From an uncultured Gemmatimonadota bacterium (GTDB taxonomy: Bacteria > Gemmatimonadota > Gemmatimonadetes > Gemmatimonadales > Gemmatimonadaceae): a stretch of DNA of 10,283 nt. Position numbers and translations under genes: made by a program. The stretch covers positions 1 through 10,283 of the forward strand of contig CAIVJV010000018.1 of assembly GCA_903906325.1 (NCBI GenBank), given 5' to 3'. Positions 1 through 7,429 of the stretch are shown here, one piece after another. Under the pieces are notes generated by a model. The model saw only the letters and a program-made list of their open reading frames with translations. It did no database searches and was not told where the DNA came from. Within the stretch, counting starts at the first letter, position 1; each line of letters opens with the position of its first letter.

Positions 1-486
1 CAGCTGCAGTCGGAGTTCACCTACACCGAACCGAGCCCCTCGCTCCGTGTCCGTCCGGTGGGACTGTCCTACACCAGCGCGGCGCTGCCCCAGGGCTGGA
101 CCCACTCCGGCCAGATGCTCGGCCCGATGATCGGTCCGGGGTCCTCGAGCCAACACCTCGCCGCCGACTGGCATGGGCGTCGCTCACGGTTCGGGGTCGC
201 GTTCACCCGCGTGCGATGGCTCAACGGCCCCCTCTTCACGGAGGTCGTGCCGGGAGGGAAGGGGAAGCTCCCGGATGTCACCCTGATGGGCAGTCTCCGC
301 GCCGCACTCCCCCTCTTCGGCATGGCGACCGACATCGAACTCTCTCGTGGGGTTCGGCTGGCCTATCTGAACCAAGCGCTCCTGCGGGACCCGATCCGCG
401 GGTATTACGAGGGGATCGATTACCGCACCTGGAGTCTCGCCCTGACCTTGACGCCCTCCACCCAGCGCTTCTTCTTCCGCCCATGA
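1..486 (+). CDS. Wzi-like capsule assembly outer-membrane protein, 3' end only
   Basis: The reading frame is open from the first base to a TGA at 484-486, giving 161 C-terminal residues; the start lies outside the window. The visible part alternates short aromatic and hydrophobic beta strands with turns and ends in the aromatic stretch QRFFFRP, as in an outer-membrane beta-barrel. A segment around residues 37-52 (GWTHSGQMLGPMIGPG) resembles the C-terminal 'G.(S/T)(H/Y)RG..LG...GP' region of the Wzi capsule-assembly family (Caps_assemb_Wzi). Wzi proteins attach or organise capsule polysaccharide at the cell surface, which suits the export genes in the window. The stop codon overlaps the next gene's ATG in an ATGA. 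The family call rests on a short resemblance and could be wrong in detail; another barrel protein is the alternative. Confidence 0.65.
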   Translation, partial: QLQSEFTYTEPSPSLRVRPVGLSYTSAALPQGWTHSGQMLGPMIGPGSSSQHLAADWHGRRSRFGVAFTRVRWLNGPLFTEVVPGGKGKLPDVTLMGSLRAALPLFGMATDIELSRGVRLAYLNQALLRDPIRGYYEGIDYRTWSLALTLTPSTQRFFFRP

Positions 487-1997
487 CCTTCCTGCAGTGG
501 CGTCGGCTCCCCCTGGTCGTGGGACTGGGATGTTTCGTCGCGGTGATGACGTGGACCCTCCTGGTCACGCCCCGGTACCGCAGCACCGCCCTCGTCCGGG
601 TGCAGGACGATCCGTCCAGCTCTGGTCTCTCTGACGCGCTGAGTGCGATCCCCGGGGCGGGGATGCTCGGGTTGAGTCGCGACGAGGTCGAGTCGGAGAT
701 CGGCGTCCTCACCAGCCGCCGGGTGCTCGATGCGGTGATCGATTCACTCGCCCTCACGGTGCGTCGGCCCGCCGGGGAGCGCGCGGAGGTCGTGTCGGTC
801 TCGTATCGCGAGCCAGAGGATGCACTCGAGGGGGAGATCGTCTTCACCCCGACCGACGGCCCCTCTTGGGCGGTCGCCCTCGACCTCGACGATCCCTCGA
901 CCCTGACGCCGTCCGCGACGACGCTGGTCCCGGGAGATACCCTCCGCCTCGGAGGCCTCTGGCTCCGCTTCGATCCACGGCTCGGCCCCGAAGCGTCGCG
1001 GTCCCCGATCACGCTCCGGCTCGCTCCCCGGTTCGAGGTGCGCGAGGCCTTGGCCGACCGTCTCGATGTCCGTCGACAGGAGATCGGGTCGCGTCTCATC
1101 GCCATCACCTTCGACGACTCCGACCGGCGACTCGCGGCACAGGTGGTGGAGCGCATGCTCGCCGAGTATCTCGCGTTCGTCGCCCGCACCGAGCGCGGGG
1201 ATCTCGGGTCCACGGCCGCTGAGCTTCGTCGGCAGGTGGAGGCCCAGCGGGCGGCGCTCACCGCCGCCGAGGAGGCGCTCCGGCGGAATCAGGAGCGGAG
1301 TGGGTTGGTGGTCCCGGAGGAGCAGGCGGCCGCGCAGATCAAGCGGTATGCGGCGCTGCGGGCTGAGCTCGATGCGGCAGAGGTCGAGCGGCGGGCGGTC
1401 GCGGGGATGCTGGCGCTCACGGAGTCCCGGGCGGGGCAGGCCCGGTCACCCGAGGCGTATCGGCAGTTGGCGACCTATCCGTCCCTCCTCGAGAATCGGG
1501 CGATCCAGGATCTGCTCGAGTCGTTGTTGACCTTGGAGAACACGCGATCCGAACGCCAACTGCTTCTCGCCGATGAGAGTCGAGAGCTGCGGCAGCTGGC
1601 CTCGCGGATCGCGGAGATCGAGCGCTCGTTGCAGCGGCTCGGCACGCAGTATCTGGAAGCGGTCGCCCTCCGCAGCCGTTCGCTCACCGCCGCGATCGAT
1701 TCGATCGACGCCGAACTCGCGCGACTCCCGCGAGAGGAGATGGCCTACATCCGGCTCCTGCGCGATCGCCAAGTGCTCAACGAAGGCTATCTGTTGCTGC
1801 AGAAGCAGCTGCGGCAGACGGAGCTCCGTGAGGCCCTGCGACTCGATCAGGTCCGTATCGTCGATACGCCGATCCTCGCGCATCCCGACGATCCGCAATT
1901 CCCGAAGGTCTGGGTCCATCTGGTGCTCGCCATCGTCCTGGGGCTCTCGGTGGGGGCGGCCGTCGCGGCGGCGCAGCGCTCCACGCGCCTCGCCTGA
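483..1997 (+). CDS. Wzz/Wzc-type polysaccharide chain-length regulator without kinase domain
   Basis: Inner-membrane polysaccharide co-polymerase of 504 residues, expected to control chain length and link polymerisation to export. Order seen: a short cytoplasmic N-terminus, TM1 about residues 11-29, a Wzz periplasmic domain beginning RYRSTALVRV, a beta-rich stretch about 95-180, heptad-like helices rich in Glu, Arg, Leu and Ala about 236-310 and 340-410, a GNVR-like segment (LLRDRQVLNEGYLLLQKQL, about 425-443), a proline-rich stretch, and TM2 about 477-497. It ends nine or so residues after TM2, so the cytoplasmic tyrosine-kinase domain of Wzc-type proteins is absent, and no separate kinase is seen here. 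The open frame extends upstream to 216, but the ATG at 483 is chosen because it forms an ATGA overlap with the preceding stop and is followed at once by the expected TM1. There is no Shine-Dalgarno, so coupled translation is likely. Confidence 0.9.
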   Translation: MTFLQWRRLPLVVGLGCFVAVMTWTLLVTPRYRSTALVRVQDDPSSSGLSDALSAIPGAGMLGLSRDEVESEIGVLTSRRVLDAVIDSLALTVRRPAGERAEVVSVSYREPEDALEGEIVFTPTDGPSWAVALDLDDPSTLTPSATTLVPGDTLRLGGLWLRFDPRLGPEASRSPITLRLAPRFEVREALADRLDVRRQEIGSRLIAITFDDSDRRLAAQVVERMLAEYLAFVARTERGDLGSTAAELRRQVEAQRAALTAAEEALRRNQERSGLVVPEEQAAAQIKRYAALRAELDAAEVERRAVAGMLALTESRAGQARSPEAYRQLATYPSLLENRAIQDLLESLLTLENTRSERQLLLADESRELRQLASRIAEIERSLQRLGTQYLEAVALRSRSLTAAIDSIDAELARLPREEMAYIRLLRDRQVLNEGYLLLQKQLRQTELREALRLDQVRIVDTPILAHPDDPQFPKVWVHLVLAIVLGLSVGAAVAAAQRSTRLA

Positions 1998-2001
1998 CGC
2001 G

Positions 2002-3108
2002 GTGCCCGCCGCCGATTTCCTCGTCGTCGGTTCCGGTCTGACCGGGGCGGTCATCGCGCGATCCCTCCGAGACGCAGGGCGAGAGGTCGTCGTCCTCGAA
2101 CGGCGCGACCATCTCGGGGGCAACGTGCACGATCATCTGCACCCCTCGGGCATCCGCATCCATACCTATGGGCCGCATTATTTCCGGACCAATGCGGAGG
2201 CGCTCTGGCGGTTCGTCACGCGGTTCGACGACTTCTACCCCTACGTGGCGGAGCTGCGGTCCGAGGTCGATGGCATCGCGGAGCAGTGGCCGATCGCCGC
2301 GTCGTACATCCGTCGGACGATCGGCGCGACCTGGACCCCTGGCTTCCAGGGGACGCCGACCAACTTCGAGGAAGCCTCGCTGGCGATGATGCCGGAGCCG
2401 GTCTACCGGAAGTTCGTGCAAGGCTACACGGAGAAGCAGTGGGGGGTCCCGGCCCGCTCCCTGAGTGCGGACCTCGCCAAGCGCTTCGATGTCCGGGAGG
2501 ATGACGATCCTCGCCTCATGCGCCATGCCTTCCAGGGGATCCCGCGCCGGGGCTATGCCGCCTGGATGTCGGCGATGCTCGAGGGCATCCCGGTCGAGCT
2601 GGGGGTGGACTTCCTGCAGGAGCGCGCCCGATGGGTCGCTCGACGGTGCCTGATCTTCACCGGGCCCATCGATGAGTTCTACGGCGGCGATCTCGGTCGC
2701 CTCAGGTATCGCGGTCAGCGGCGCACGCATCGCTTCCATCCGGAGGTCGATGGTTTCCTCCTGGCGGCGGGGCAGGTCAATCATCCCGATCCGGCGACGG
2801 GACCACAGATCCGCACGCTCGAGTGGAAGCGGATGATGCCGCCAGACGAGGCGCGTGCGATCCGAGGCACCGTGTTGACGCAGGAGACGCCCTACACCCC
2901 GGACACGCCGGATGGGTTCGAATATCCCTTCCCCGATGAGACGAACCGACGCCTCTACGAGGCCTATCGCCAGCGGGCTGCGGCGGATCCCAACGTCCTG
3001 ATCTGCGGTCGCCTGGGCGAGTATCGCTATTACGACATGGATCAGGCGATCGCGCGGGCGCTGATGTTGAGCCGTCGCCTGCTCGGCGAGGACCTCACGG
3101 CGTCTTGA
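2002..3108 (+). CDS. glf: UDP-galactopyranose mutase
   Basis: Flavoenzyme that interconverts UDP-galactopyranose and UDP-galactofuranose, the donor for galactofuranose-containing glycans. The 368 residues match the usual family length of about 370-400. Visible motifs: FAD-binding GSGLTGA (10-16) with the acidic strand end VLERRDHLGGN (31-41); HTYGPHYFRT (54-63); GYTEKQWG (141-148); FDVREDDDP (162-170), which should carry a conserved substrate-contacting Arg; FTGPIDEF (219-226); and GRLGEYRYYDMDQAI (336-350), the signature that binds the flavin and substrate diphosphate. The region 235-280 is more divergent than in typical family members. The GTG start at 2002 lies 4 bp after the upstream stop, has no Shine-Dalgarno, and places the dinucleotide fold at the very N-terminus as expected. 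The 3' end overlaps the opposing lipoprotein gene by 14 bp. Its presence implies galactofuranose in the polysaccharide (inference). Confidence 0.95.
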   Translation: MPAADFLVVGSGLTGAVIARSLRDAGREVVVLERRDHLGGNVHDHLHPSGIRIHTYGPHYFRTNAEALWRFVTRFDDFYPYVAELRSEVDGIAEQWPIAASYIRRTIGATWTPGFQGTPTNFEEASLAMMPEPVYRKFVQGYTEKQWGVPARSLSADLAKRFDVREDDDPRLMRHAFQGIPRRGYAAWMSAMLEGIPVELGVDFLQERARWVARRCLIFTGPIDEFYGGDLGRLRYRGQRRTHRFHPEVDGFLLAAGQVNHPDPATGPQIRTLEWKRMMPPDEARAIRGTVLTQETPYTPDTPDGFEYPFPDETNRRLYEAYRQRAAADPNVLICGRLGEYRYYDMDQAIARALMLSRRLLGEDLTAS

Positions 3109-4018
3109 AGGCGCGGAGGATGACGGGCCGTGTCGAGAGGTCGGTGACGCGGATGCCGTCGACGAAGGCGGTGTCCCGCGCGTACGGCGACTGGTAGCCC
3201 GCTGGCGGGACGACGAACACCCCGTATTCCCCGCAATCGATCCGGGTCCACACCACCTCGCCGCGGGCATCGGTCACGGCGGTTCGGAAGAACTGGGGGC
3301 CTCGGTACAGCGTCACGCTCGCGCCGGGCACCGGGGCATTCGCGGCATCGAGGACCCGCGGGGTCAGCGATCCGCTGCAGCGGGGGAGCTCGAGGCGCAC
3401 GACCTCCCAGTGCCCCCCATCCATCACCAAGTTGTCGCGGTAGACGTAGGCCCGGCCGGGCGCACCGAACTCCGGCGGGGCGGTGGTCGCGACGCCGTAG
3501 ATCCCCATCGGCACATCCGTGAACAGGACACGGCCCGTCGAATCGGAGACCGCCTCCCCGACGACGCCAGACCCGCGATACAGCACCACGGTGCGACCGG
3601 GGACGGGGCGCGCATCCTCATCCACCGTCCATGCGACCGTCGTCCCCGTCCCGCGCCGAAGGAACTCGAACCGCAGGGTCGTGTCGGTCCCCCCCCTCAC
3701 ATCGATGCCGTCTACGAGGTCCCGGCGTGGGAGCCCCGCGACCTCATCCCACCCCACATAGCCGTCAGGGAGCCGCATATAGACCCCGTACAGCCCCTCC
3801 GGCACGTTCTCGTAGAGCACCACGCCCCGGGCATCGGTCTTGAGATACCCCATCGGTCGATAGCCGACGTACAGTTGGGCCGTGATCCCAGGTAAGGGGC
3901 TCCCGCGCCGGTCCCGCGCCTCCACTCGGATCCGACCGAGAGGCAGGGGCGAGGACAGGAGGCTGTCGCAGCCGGTGAGGAGCAGGACGCCGAGGAGCAG
4001 GGACAGGGGCCGGATCAT
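3095..4018 (-). CDS. Lipoprotein of three tandem beta-rich (Cna_B/prealbumin-like) repeats
   Basis: A 307-residue exported protein of unknown function. The N-terminus is a lipoprotein signal peptide: MIRP, a leucine-rich core, then lipobox LLTGC with the acylated Cys at 17 and Asp at 18. The rest is three copies of a domain of about 90 residues (about 29-121, 126-213, 216-304). Shared motifs are PLPG/PVPG at 41, 138 and 229; LYxG at 49, 146 and 237; TDARG or SDSTG at 61, 158 and 249; and GxYGV at 75, 172 and 263. All keep offsets of 97 and 91. This looks like carboxypeptidase-regulatory/Cna_B-type or prealbumin-like beta sandwiches. Two cysteines (214, 262) fall in the third copy. It is the last gene of the operon; its ATG overlaps the polymerase stop in an ATGA, so it should be co-translated with Wzy. 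A role in binding, guiding or anchoring polysaccharide is only inference. Confidence 0.85.
   Translation of the reverse strand: MIRPLSLLLGVLLLTGCDSLLSSPLPLGRIRVEARDRRGSPLPGITAQLYVGYRPMGYLKTDARGVVLYENVPEGLYGVYMRLPDGYVGWDEVAGLPRRDLVDGIDVRGGTDTTLRFEFLRRGTGTTVAWTVDEDARPVPGRTVVLYRGSGVVGEAVSDSTGRVLFTDVPMGIYGVATTAPPEFGAPGRAYVYRDNLVMDGGHWEVVRLELPRCSGSLTPRVLDAANAPVPGASVTLYRGPQFFRTAVTDARGEVVWTRIDCGEYGVFVVPPAGYQSPYARDTAFVDGIRVTDLSTRPVILRAFKTP
3107..3934 (-). repeat. Three tandem protein-level repeats within the lipoprotein gene
   Basis: The units correspond to about 3656-3934, 3380-3643 and 3107-3373. They are similar at protein level but diverged enough that the DNA is not an obvious direct repeat. 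Besides the PxPG, LYxG, TDARG and GxYGV motifs, each unit ends with an RD motif followed by VDGI, MDGG or VDGI (protein residues about 99-105, 194-202 and 281-289) just before the last strand. The first two units are spaced 97 residues apart, the last two 91. Confidence 0.75.
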
Positions 4019-5241
4019 CGGGGTCGCAGCAGGGGCGGAGAGAGGGGAGCGGACCAGGCGAGGGCGAGGATCCCCCAGAAAGCGGGTTCCGCGATCGACT
4101 GATAGAACACGTTGAACAGAATGGCACCGAACACGAGGGCGCGCCACTCGCTCGGACGTGCGAGCGGTCGCATCAACAGGATGAGGATCAACAGGAGCGC
4201 GAAGACCCCGCTCTCGACCCACAGCGTCACGTAGAGGGAATGGAAGTTCCCATACCGATCTCCCCCGAATCGGTCTCGTAGCAGGAGATAGGACGTCCCA
4301 TATCCCGCGCCCATCATCGTGCGCGGCACATCCCGTGTCGCCTCGGCGACGCCCTGGCGCATGAGGGCGGTGTGGGCTTGCGCCGATCCCTCCGCGGCGC
4401 TGAGCCGTTGCGCCACGGGGGCGAGGAAACGCCCGAGTCGTTCCCGCGAGGTCGGCGCGAGGAGGAGGGCGAGGGAGAGGCTCGCGAGCGCGAGCGGGAT
4501 ACCCAACCGAGGGGCGGCGGAGCGTCGGCTCATCCCACGCATCGCATCGAGCCGCCGAATCACGAGATACGATGCGACCGCGAGGAGCACGCTGCGGGAG
4601 AGGGTGCCGACCAACAAGAGCCCGGCGAGTCCTCCCCACGCAGGCCGACGCGGTCGCACTCGGTCCATCAACGCCCAATGGAGGAGCGTCACGAGTCCAG
4701 CGCGATTCGGATCGAACGTCATCCCGGAGAGGCGCGGGAGGATCCCCGCGTAGGTGTAGGGATCGAGACGCAGGCGCACGGGACCCACGAACCAGTCGGA
4801 TGGCACCCAGCCGAGGAACTGGGTGACCTCAAGGAGACTCCAGATCCCACCGAGGATGAGTCCCCACCGTCCCCCGCGTGCGAGGCGCTCCGTCCAGCGC
4901 GGATCATCCCACAGACTCCAGAGGACGAGCCCCGTGCCACAGGAGATGGCGGTCAAGAGCACGAGCCGTCCGACCGAGGTCGTGACATCTCGGCTCGCGA
5001 GGACCGACAGCGCAGCGACGGCGAGCAGGGCGAGGACGGTGGCCGCGAAGGCGGCCCCATGTGCTGGGAGCGCTGGGACCAGCGTCCCACCGGACCGACG
5101 GCGGCGCAGCGCCTCACCCCACACCACGAGCGGGGTCAAGACATAGAACGGCGTGAGGACGATCGGCCCCTCCCCGCCAAGGAGGTCGATCCGGTCCGCC
5201 CCGAGGAGTGCCACCCAGAGCACGAGGGCGAGTTCCCTCAT
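4015..5241 (-). CDS. wzy: O-antigen polymerase/ligase family protein (Wzy-type)
   Basis: Polytopic inner-membrane protein of 408 residues with roughly ten to twelve hydrophobic segments (for example about 27-42, 62-82, 92-111, 124-143, 203-228, 246-263, 344-357 and 367-382). It would polymerise lipid-linked repeat units on the periplasmic face. Family-typical motifs are seen: RLSGMTFDPNRAG (170-182), SRS in a helix (215-217), a large loop between about 263 and 340 with MMGAGYG (309-315), and NFHSLYVTLWVESG (332-345), equivalent to the 'HN.YL....E.G' motif of the Wzy/WaaL (Wzy_C) family. Wzy and WaaL ligases cannot be told apart from sequence alone. The adjacent flippase and glycosyltransferase and the nearby Wzz-type protein favour a polymerase. 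The start ATG overlaps the upstream glycosyltransferase stop and the stop overlaps the lipoprotein ATG, both as ATGA. No Shine-Dalgarno is visible. Confidence 0.85.
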   Translation of the reverse strand: MRELALVLWVALLGADRIDLLGGEGPIVLTPFYVLTPLVVWGEALRRRRSGGTLVPALPAHGAAFAATVLALLAVAALSVLASRDVTTSVGRLVLLTAISCGTGLVLWSLWDDPRWTERLARGGRWGLILGGIWSLLEVTQFLGWVPSDWFVGPVRLRLDPYTYAGILPRLSGMTFDPNRAGLVTLLHWALMDRVRPRRPAWGGLAGLLLVGTLSRSVLLAVASYLVIRRLDAMRGMSRRSAAPRLGIPLALASLSLALLLAPTSRERLGRFLAPVAQRLSAAEGSAQAHTALMRQGVAEATRDVPRTMMGAGYGTSYLLLRDRFGGDRYGNFHSLYVTLWVESGVFALLLILILLMRPLARPSEWRALVFGAILFNVFYQSIAEPAFWGILALAWSAPLSPPLLRPR

Positions 5242-6200
5242 GCGCGGAGGAGGAGCGCGAGGTTGCGGAGCATCCCATGTTCGGCGCGCAGCCGGTGACG
5301 CAGCACCGAGGCTTTGCGCGACCAGAAGGGCAGGGCTGGCAGCGCCGCGAGCGCGTGGAGCATCGCGCGGTCCGCTGGCGACAAGTGCGCCTCGTACCGG
5401 GCGTGGAAGGTCTGCGCCTGACCGGCCATGCGCCGGAGGTCGTGCCGAAGTCGATCACCGGAGCGCGACCATCGCCGGATCCGATCGAGGAGATCGGAGC
5501 GATCCCGGATCCGCCCACGCGTCGCGCCGACATCGTTGGCGCCATGCTGACGGTACCCCACCAGCGGGGTCGGGATCGCGAGGACCTCACCGAAGGCGGC
5601 CGCCGTCATGGTGAACCACCAGTCGGGGGAGAAGATGCCGGCGGTCGGCATCGGACGAAGGAGATCCAGCAAGGCGCGATTCATGAGGAGCGTGGAGCTG
5701 GTCGCCACGTTCTGTACCGCGACGCGTCGCAGGGAGGTCGGCTCGGGCGCGAGTCCCGCTCGTCCCCAATACGATGGCGCGAGCTCCCGGCCGTCGGCGT
5801 CGATGAGCCGGCAGTCCGAGTGCACCAGGAGGGGGACCGGCCTCACCGATCTGGCGCGATGATCCTCCGCGGCGGCGAGCGTCGTCGCGAGGCGGTCCGG
5901 GGCCCAGAGATCATCGGCGTCGAGGCAGGCGAGATACGCCGTGTCGTCGGGCAACCGTTCGAGCAACCACGCGAAGCCCGCCACGACCCCCAGATTCGGC
6001 GCCCCCCGATGGAGGAGGGTGATCCGCGGATCGCGGGCCGCCCATGCGGCCACCCGATCGGCCGTCGCATCGGAGGAGGCGTCATCGCGCACCCAGAGCC
6101 GCCAGTCGGGATGCGTCTGCGCGATCGCCGACCGGAGGGTCTCGTCGATGAAGGCCTCGGCCTGATACGCGGCGCAGATGATGTCGATGCGAGGTGTCAT
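5238..6200 (-). CDS. Glycosyltransferase family 2 (GT-A fold)
   Basis: Cytoplasmic or membrane-associated sugar transferase of 320 residues that should add one sugar to the lipid-linked repeat unit. The GT-A fold is plain: IDIICAAYQAEAFIDETLRS at the N-terminus, RDDASSDAT (38-46) for nucleotide contact, and CLDADDLW (92-99) holding the DxD-type metal/UDP site. SPDWWFTMTAA further on fits the acceptor side, and VGYRQHGANDVGA resembles the 'R.HG.N..G' C-terminal motif common in rhamnosyltransferase-like GT2 enzymes. The C-terminal 60 or so residues are helical and basic. The ATG at 6200 is chosen because it overlaps the flippase stop in an ATGA and begins just before the first strand; the frame stays open far upstream only as a shadow of the flippase gene. 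Donor and linkage cannot be read from sequence; rhamnose, galactofuranose or another sugar are all possible. Confidence 0.93.
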   Translation of the reverse strand: MTPRIDIICAAYQAEAFIDETLRSAIAQTHPDWRLWVRDDASSDATADRVAAWAARDPRITLLHRGAPNLGVVAGFAWLLERLPDDTAYLACLDADDLWAPDRLATTLAAAEDHRARSVRPVPLLVHSDCRLIDADGRELAPSYWGRAGLAPEPTSLRRVAVQNVATSSTLLMNRALLDLLRPMPTAGIFSPDWWFTMTAAAFGEVLAIPTPLVGYRQHGANDVGATRGRIRDRSDLLDRIRRWSRSGDRLRHDLRRMAGQAQTFHARYEAHLSPADRAMLHALAALPALPFWSRKASVLRHRLRAEHGMLRNLALLLRA

Positions 6201-7429
6201 CGGCCGCCCCGGTGTCGGAGGAACCGGTGGACCAGGGCACCGGCGACCCAGCTCTCGGCGGCCGTCGCCCCGACCACCATCCCCCACGCACCGAACCGAG
6301 GGATCAAGAGCGCGGCACAGGAGAGACTGATCCCGCCCGCGACCACAACGTGGCGGAGGAAATACCGCTCGTGTCCATGGGGGACCGCCCAGTGGATCCC
6401 GAGGACCGTCCCGATGGCGATGAGGGTCGGGAGCGCTGAGAGCCCACGCAGGAGTGGGATCGCCGACTCGTATCCCGGACCCAAGAGCCCCGTGATGATC
6501 GGTCCCGCGGCGACGTACGAGACGAGAGAGAGGACGAGGCCGATACCTCCGATCATCCAGGTCGCCTCCGCGAGGGCACGCCGATTCGCCTCGGGGCCCG
6601 CGGGCACCGCGCGGGCGACGCGCGGGAAGACGGCTTGGGTGATCGGGGCGAGGAGGTTGATGCCCGCGCGGATCACCCGCTCGGCGCCCCCGAACATGGT
6701 GACCGCCGTCGGCGAGGCGAGCGCGCCGACGATCAGGAGATTCGCCTGCATGTACGCCGCGCTCGCTCCGCGGAAGGAGAAGACGGCCCACCCACGGGTC
6801 AGTCCGCGGCGGGCGCCGGCCATCGAGAGCGGGAGAGGGGAGATGCGTCGATGTGCCTGCCAGCCGAGGACCAGCAGGGGGATCACCGCGCCGATGCCTT
6901 GCAACGCGAGGACCCGCCATCCATCGGTCGGCCCATCGACGACGAAGAAGACGGCCAACGCCGCACCGAGCTTTCCCAACGCATCGGTGAGCACGGCCCC
7001 TTCGGGCGCCCCGACCCCCTGGAAGATCCAGAGGGGCGAGCATCCCCGAGCGATCGCCGCGATGAAGGTCCAACGCAGCAAGGCGGGGTGCGCATCCATC
7101 AGGGGCACCAGATGGGTGATGCCGAGGATCACGACCGCGGCGACGGGGATTAGGAGGAGGCGTGCGGCATGGATCTCACTGACGATCCGTGCGCGCCGAC
7201 CCTGATCGGTGGTCATCGCCAGGTCGCGGGTGCCTGAGAGGTCGAACCCGAATTCCGGGACGAGCGCGACGAGCGCGGCGATGCCCTGCGCCAGCAGGAC
7301 AGGCGCCCACCCCTCCGGCCCGAGGACACGCGCCAGGTACGGGGTGGTCAGGAGCGGAGCGATGATCCCGATGGCATGTGCGGTCGAGAACACCGCCACA
7401 TGACGGGCGAGGTGGCGGTCGGGGGCCAT
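6197..7429 (-). CDS. wzx: Wzx-type oligosaccharide flippase (MATE/MOP superfamily)
   Basis: Inner-membrane protein of 410 residues with about twelve hydrophobic helices, expected to flip undecaprenyl-diphosphate-linked repeat units to the periplasm. The N-terminus contains APLLTTPYLARVLGPEGWA, the hallmark of the polysaccharide-transporter (PST) branch, followed by EFGFDLSGTRDLA, equivalent to 'dfGl...gtr..a'. Later features include FSFRGASAAYMQANLLIVG and GLLGPGYESAIPLLR, also typical. It is the first gene of the minus-strand operon and shares an ATGA overlap with the glycosyltransferase. The ATG at 7429 is chosen although the frame runs on to 7696, because the extension is antisense to the start of the divergent glycosyltransferase and the PST N-terminus begins right after this ATG. 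No Shine-Dalgarno precedes it, and a -10-like TAGCTT sits 10 nt upstream. Confidence 0.92.
   Translation of the reverse strand: MAPDRHLARHVAVFSTAHAIGIIAPLLTTPYLARVLGPEGWAPVLLAQGIAALVALVPEFGFDLSGTRDLAMTTDQGRRARIVSEIHAARLLLIPVAAVVILGITHLVPLMDAHPALLRWTFIAAIARGCSPLWIFQGVGAPEGAVLTDALGKLGAALAVFFVVDGPTDGWRVLALQGIGAVIPLLVLGWQAHRRISPLPLSMAGARRGLTRGWAVFSFRGASAAYMQANLLIVGALASPTAVTMFGGAERVIRAGINLLAPITQAVFPRVARAVPAGPEANRRALAEATWMIGGIGLVLSLVSYVAAGPIITGLLGPGYESAIPLLRGLSALPTLIAIGTVLGIHWAVPHGHERYFLRHVVVAGGISLSCAALLIPRFGAWGMVVGATAAESWVAGALVHRFLRHRGGR

Noticed and set aside
216..482. N-terminal extension of the chain-length regulator upstream of ATG 483
   Set aside because: It overlaps the Wzi-like gene in another frame and reads as proline- and arginine-rich shadow sequence. 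The natural start precedes TM1 and forms an ATGA overlap.
278..1261. A 327-codon minus-strand open frame opposite the wzi/wzz genes
   Set aside because: Its product is low-complexity Ser/Arg-rich sequence, typical of the reverse of GC-rich coding DNA, and the plus-strand frames are recognisable proteins.
5208..7205. A 665-codon open frame on the plus strand, antisense to the glycosyltransferase and flippase
   Set aside because: The translation is rich in Arg, Pro and Gly with no domain or membrane pattern. The minus-strand genes have clear family motifs and ATGA junctions. It is a high-GC shadow frame.
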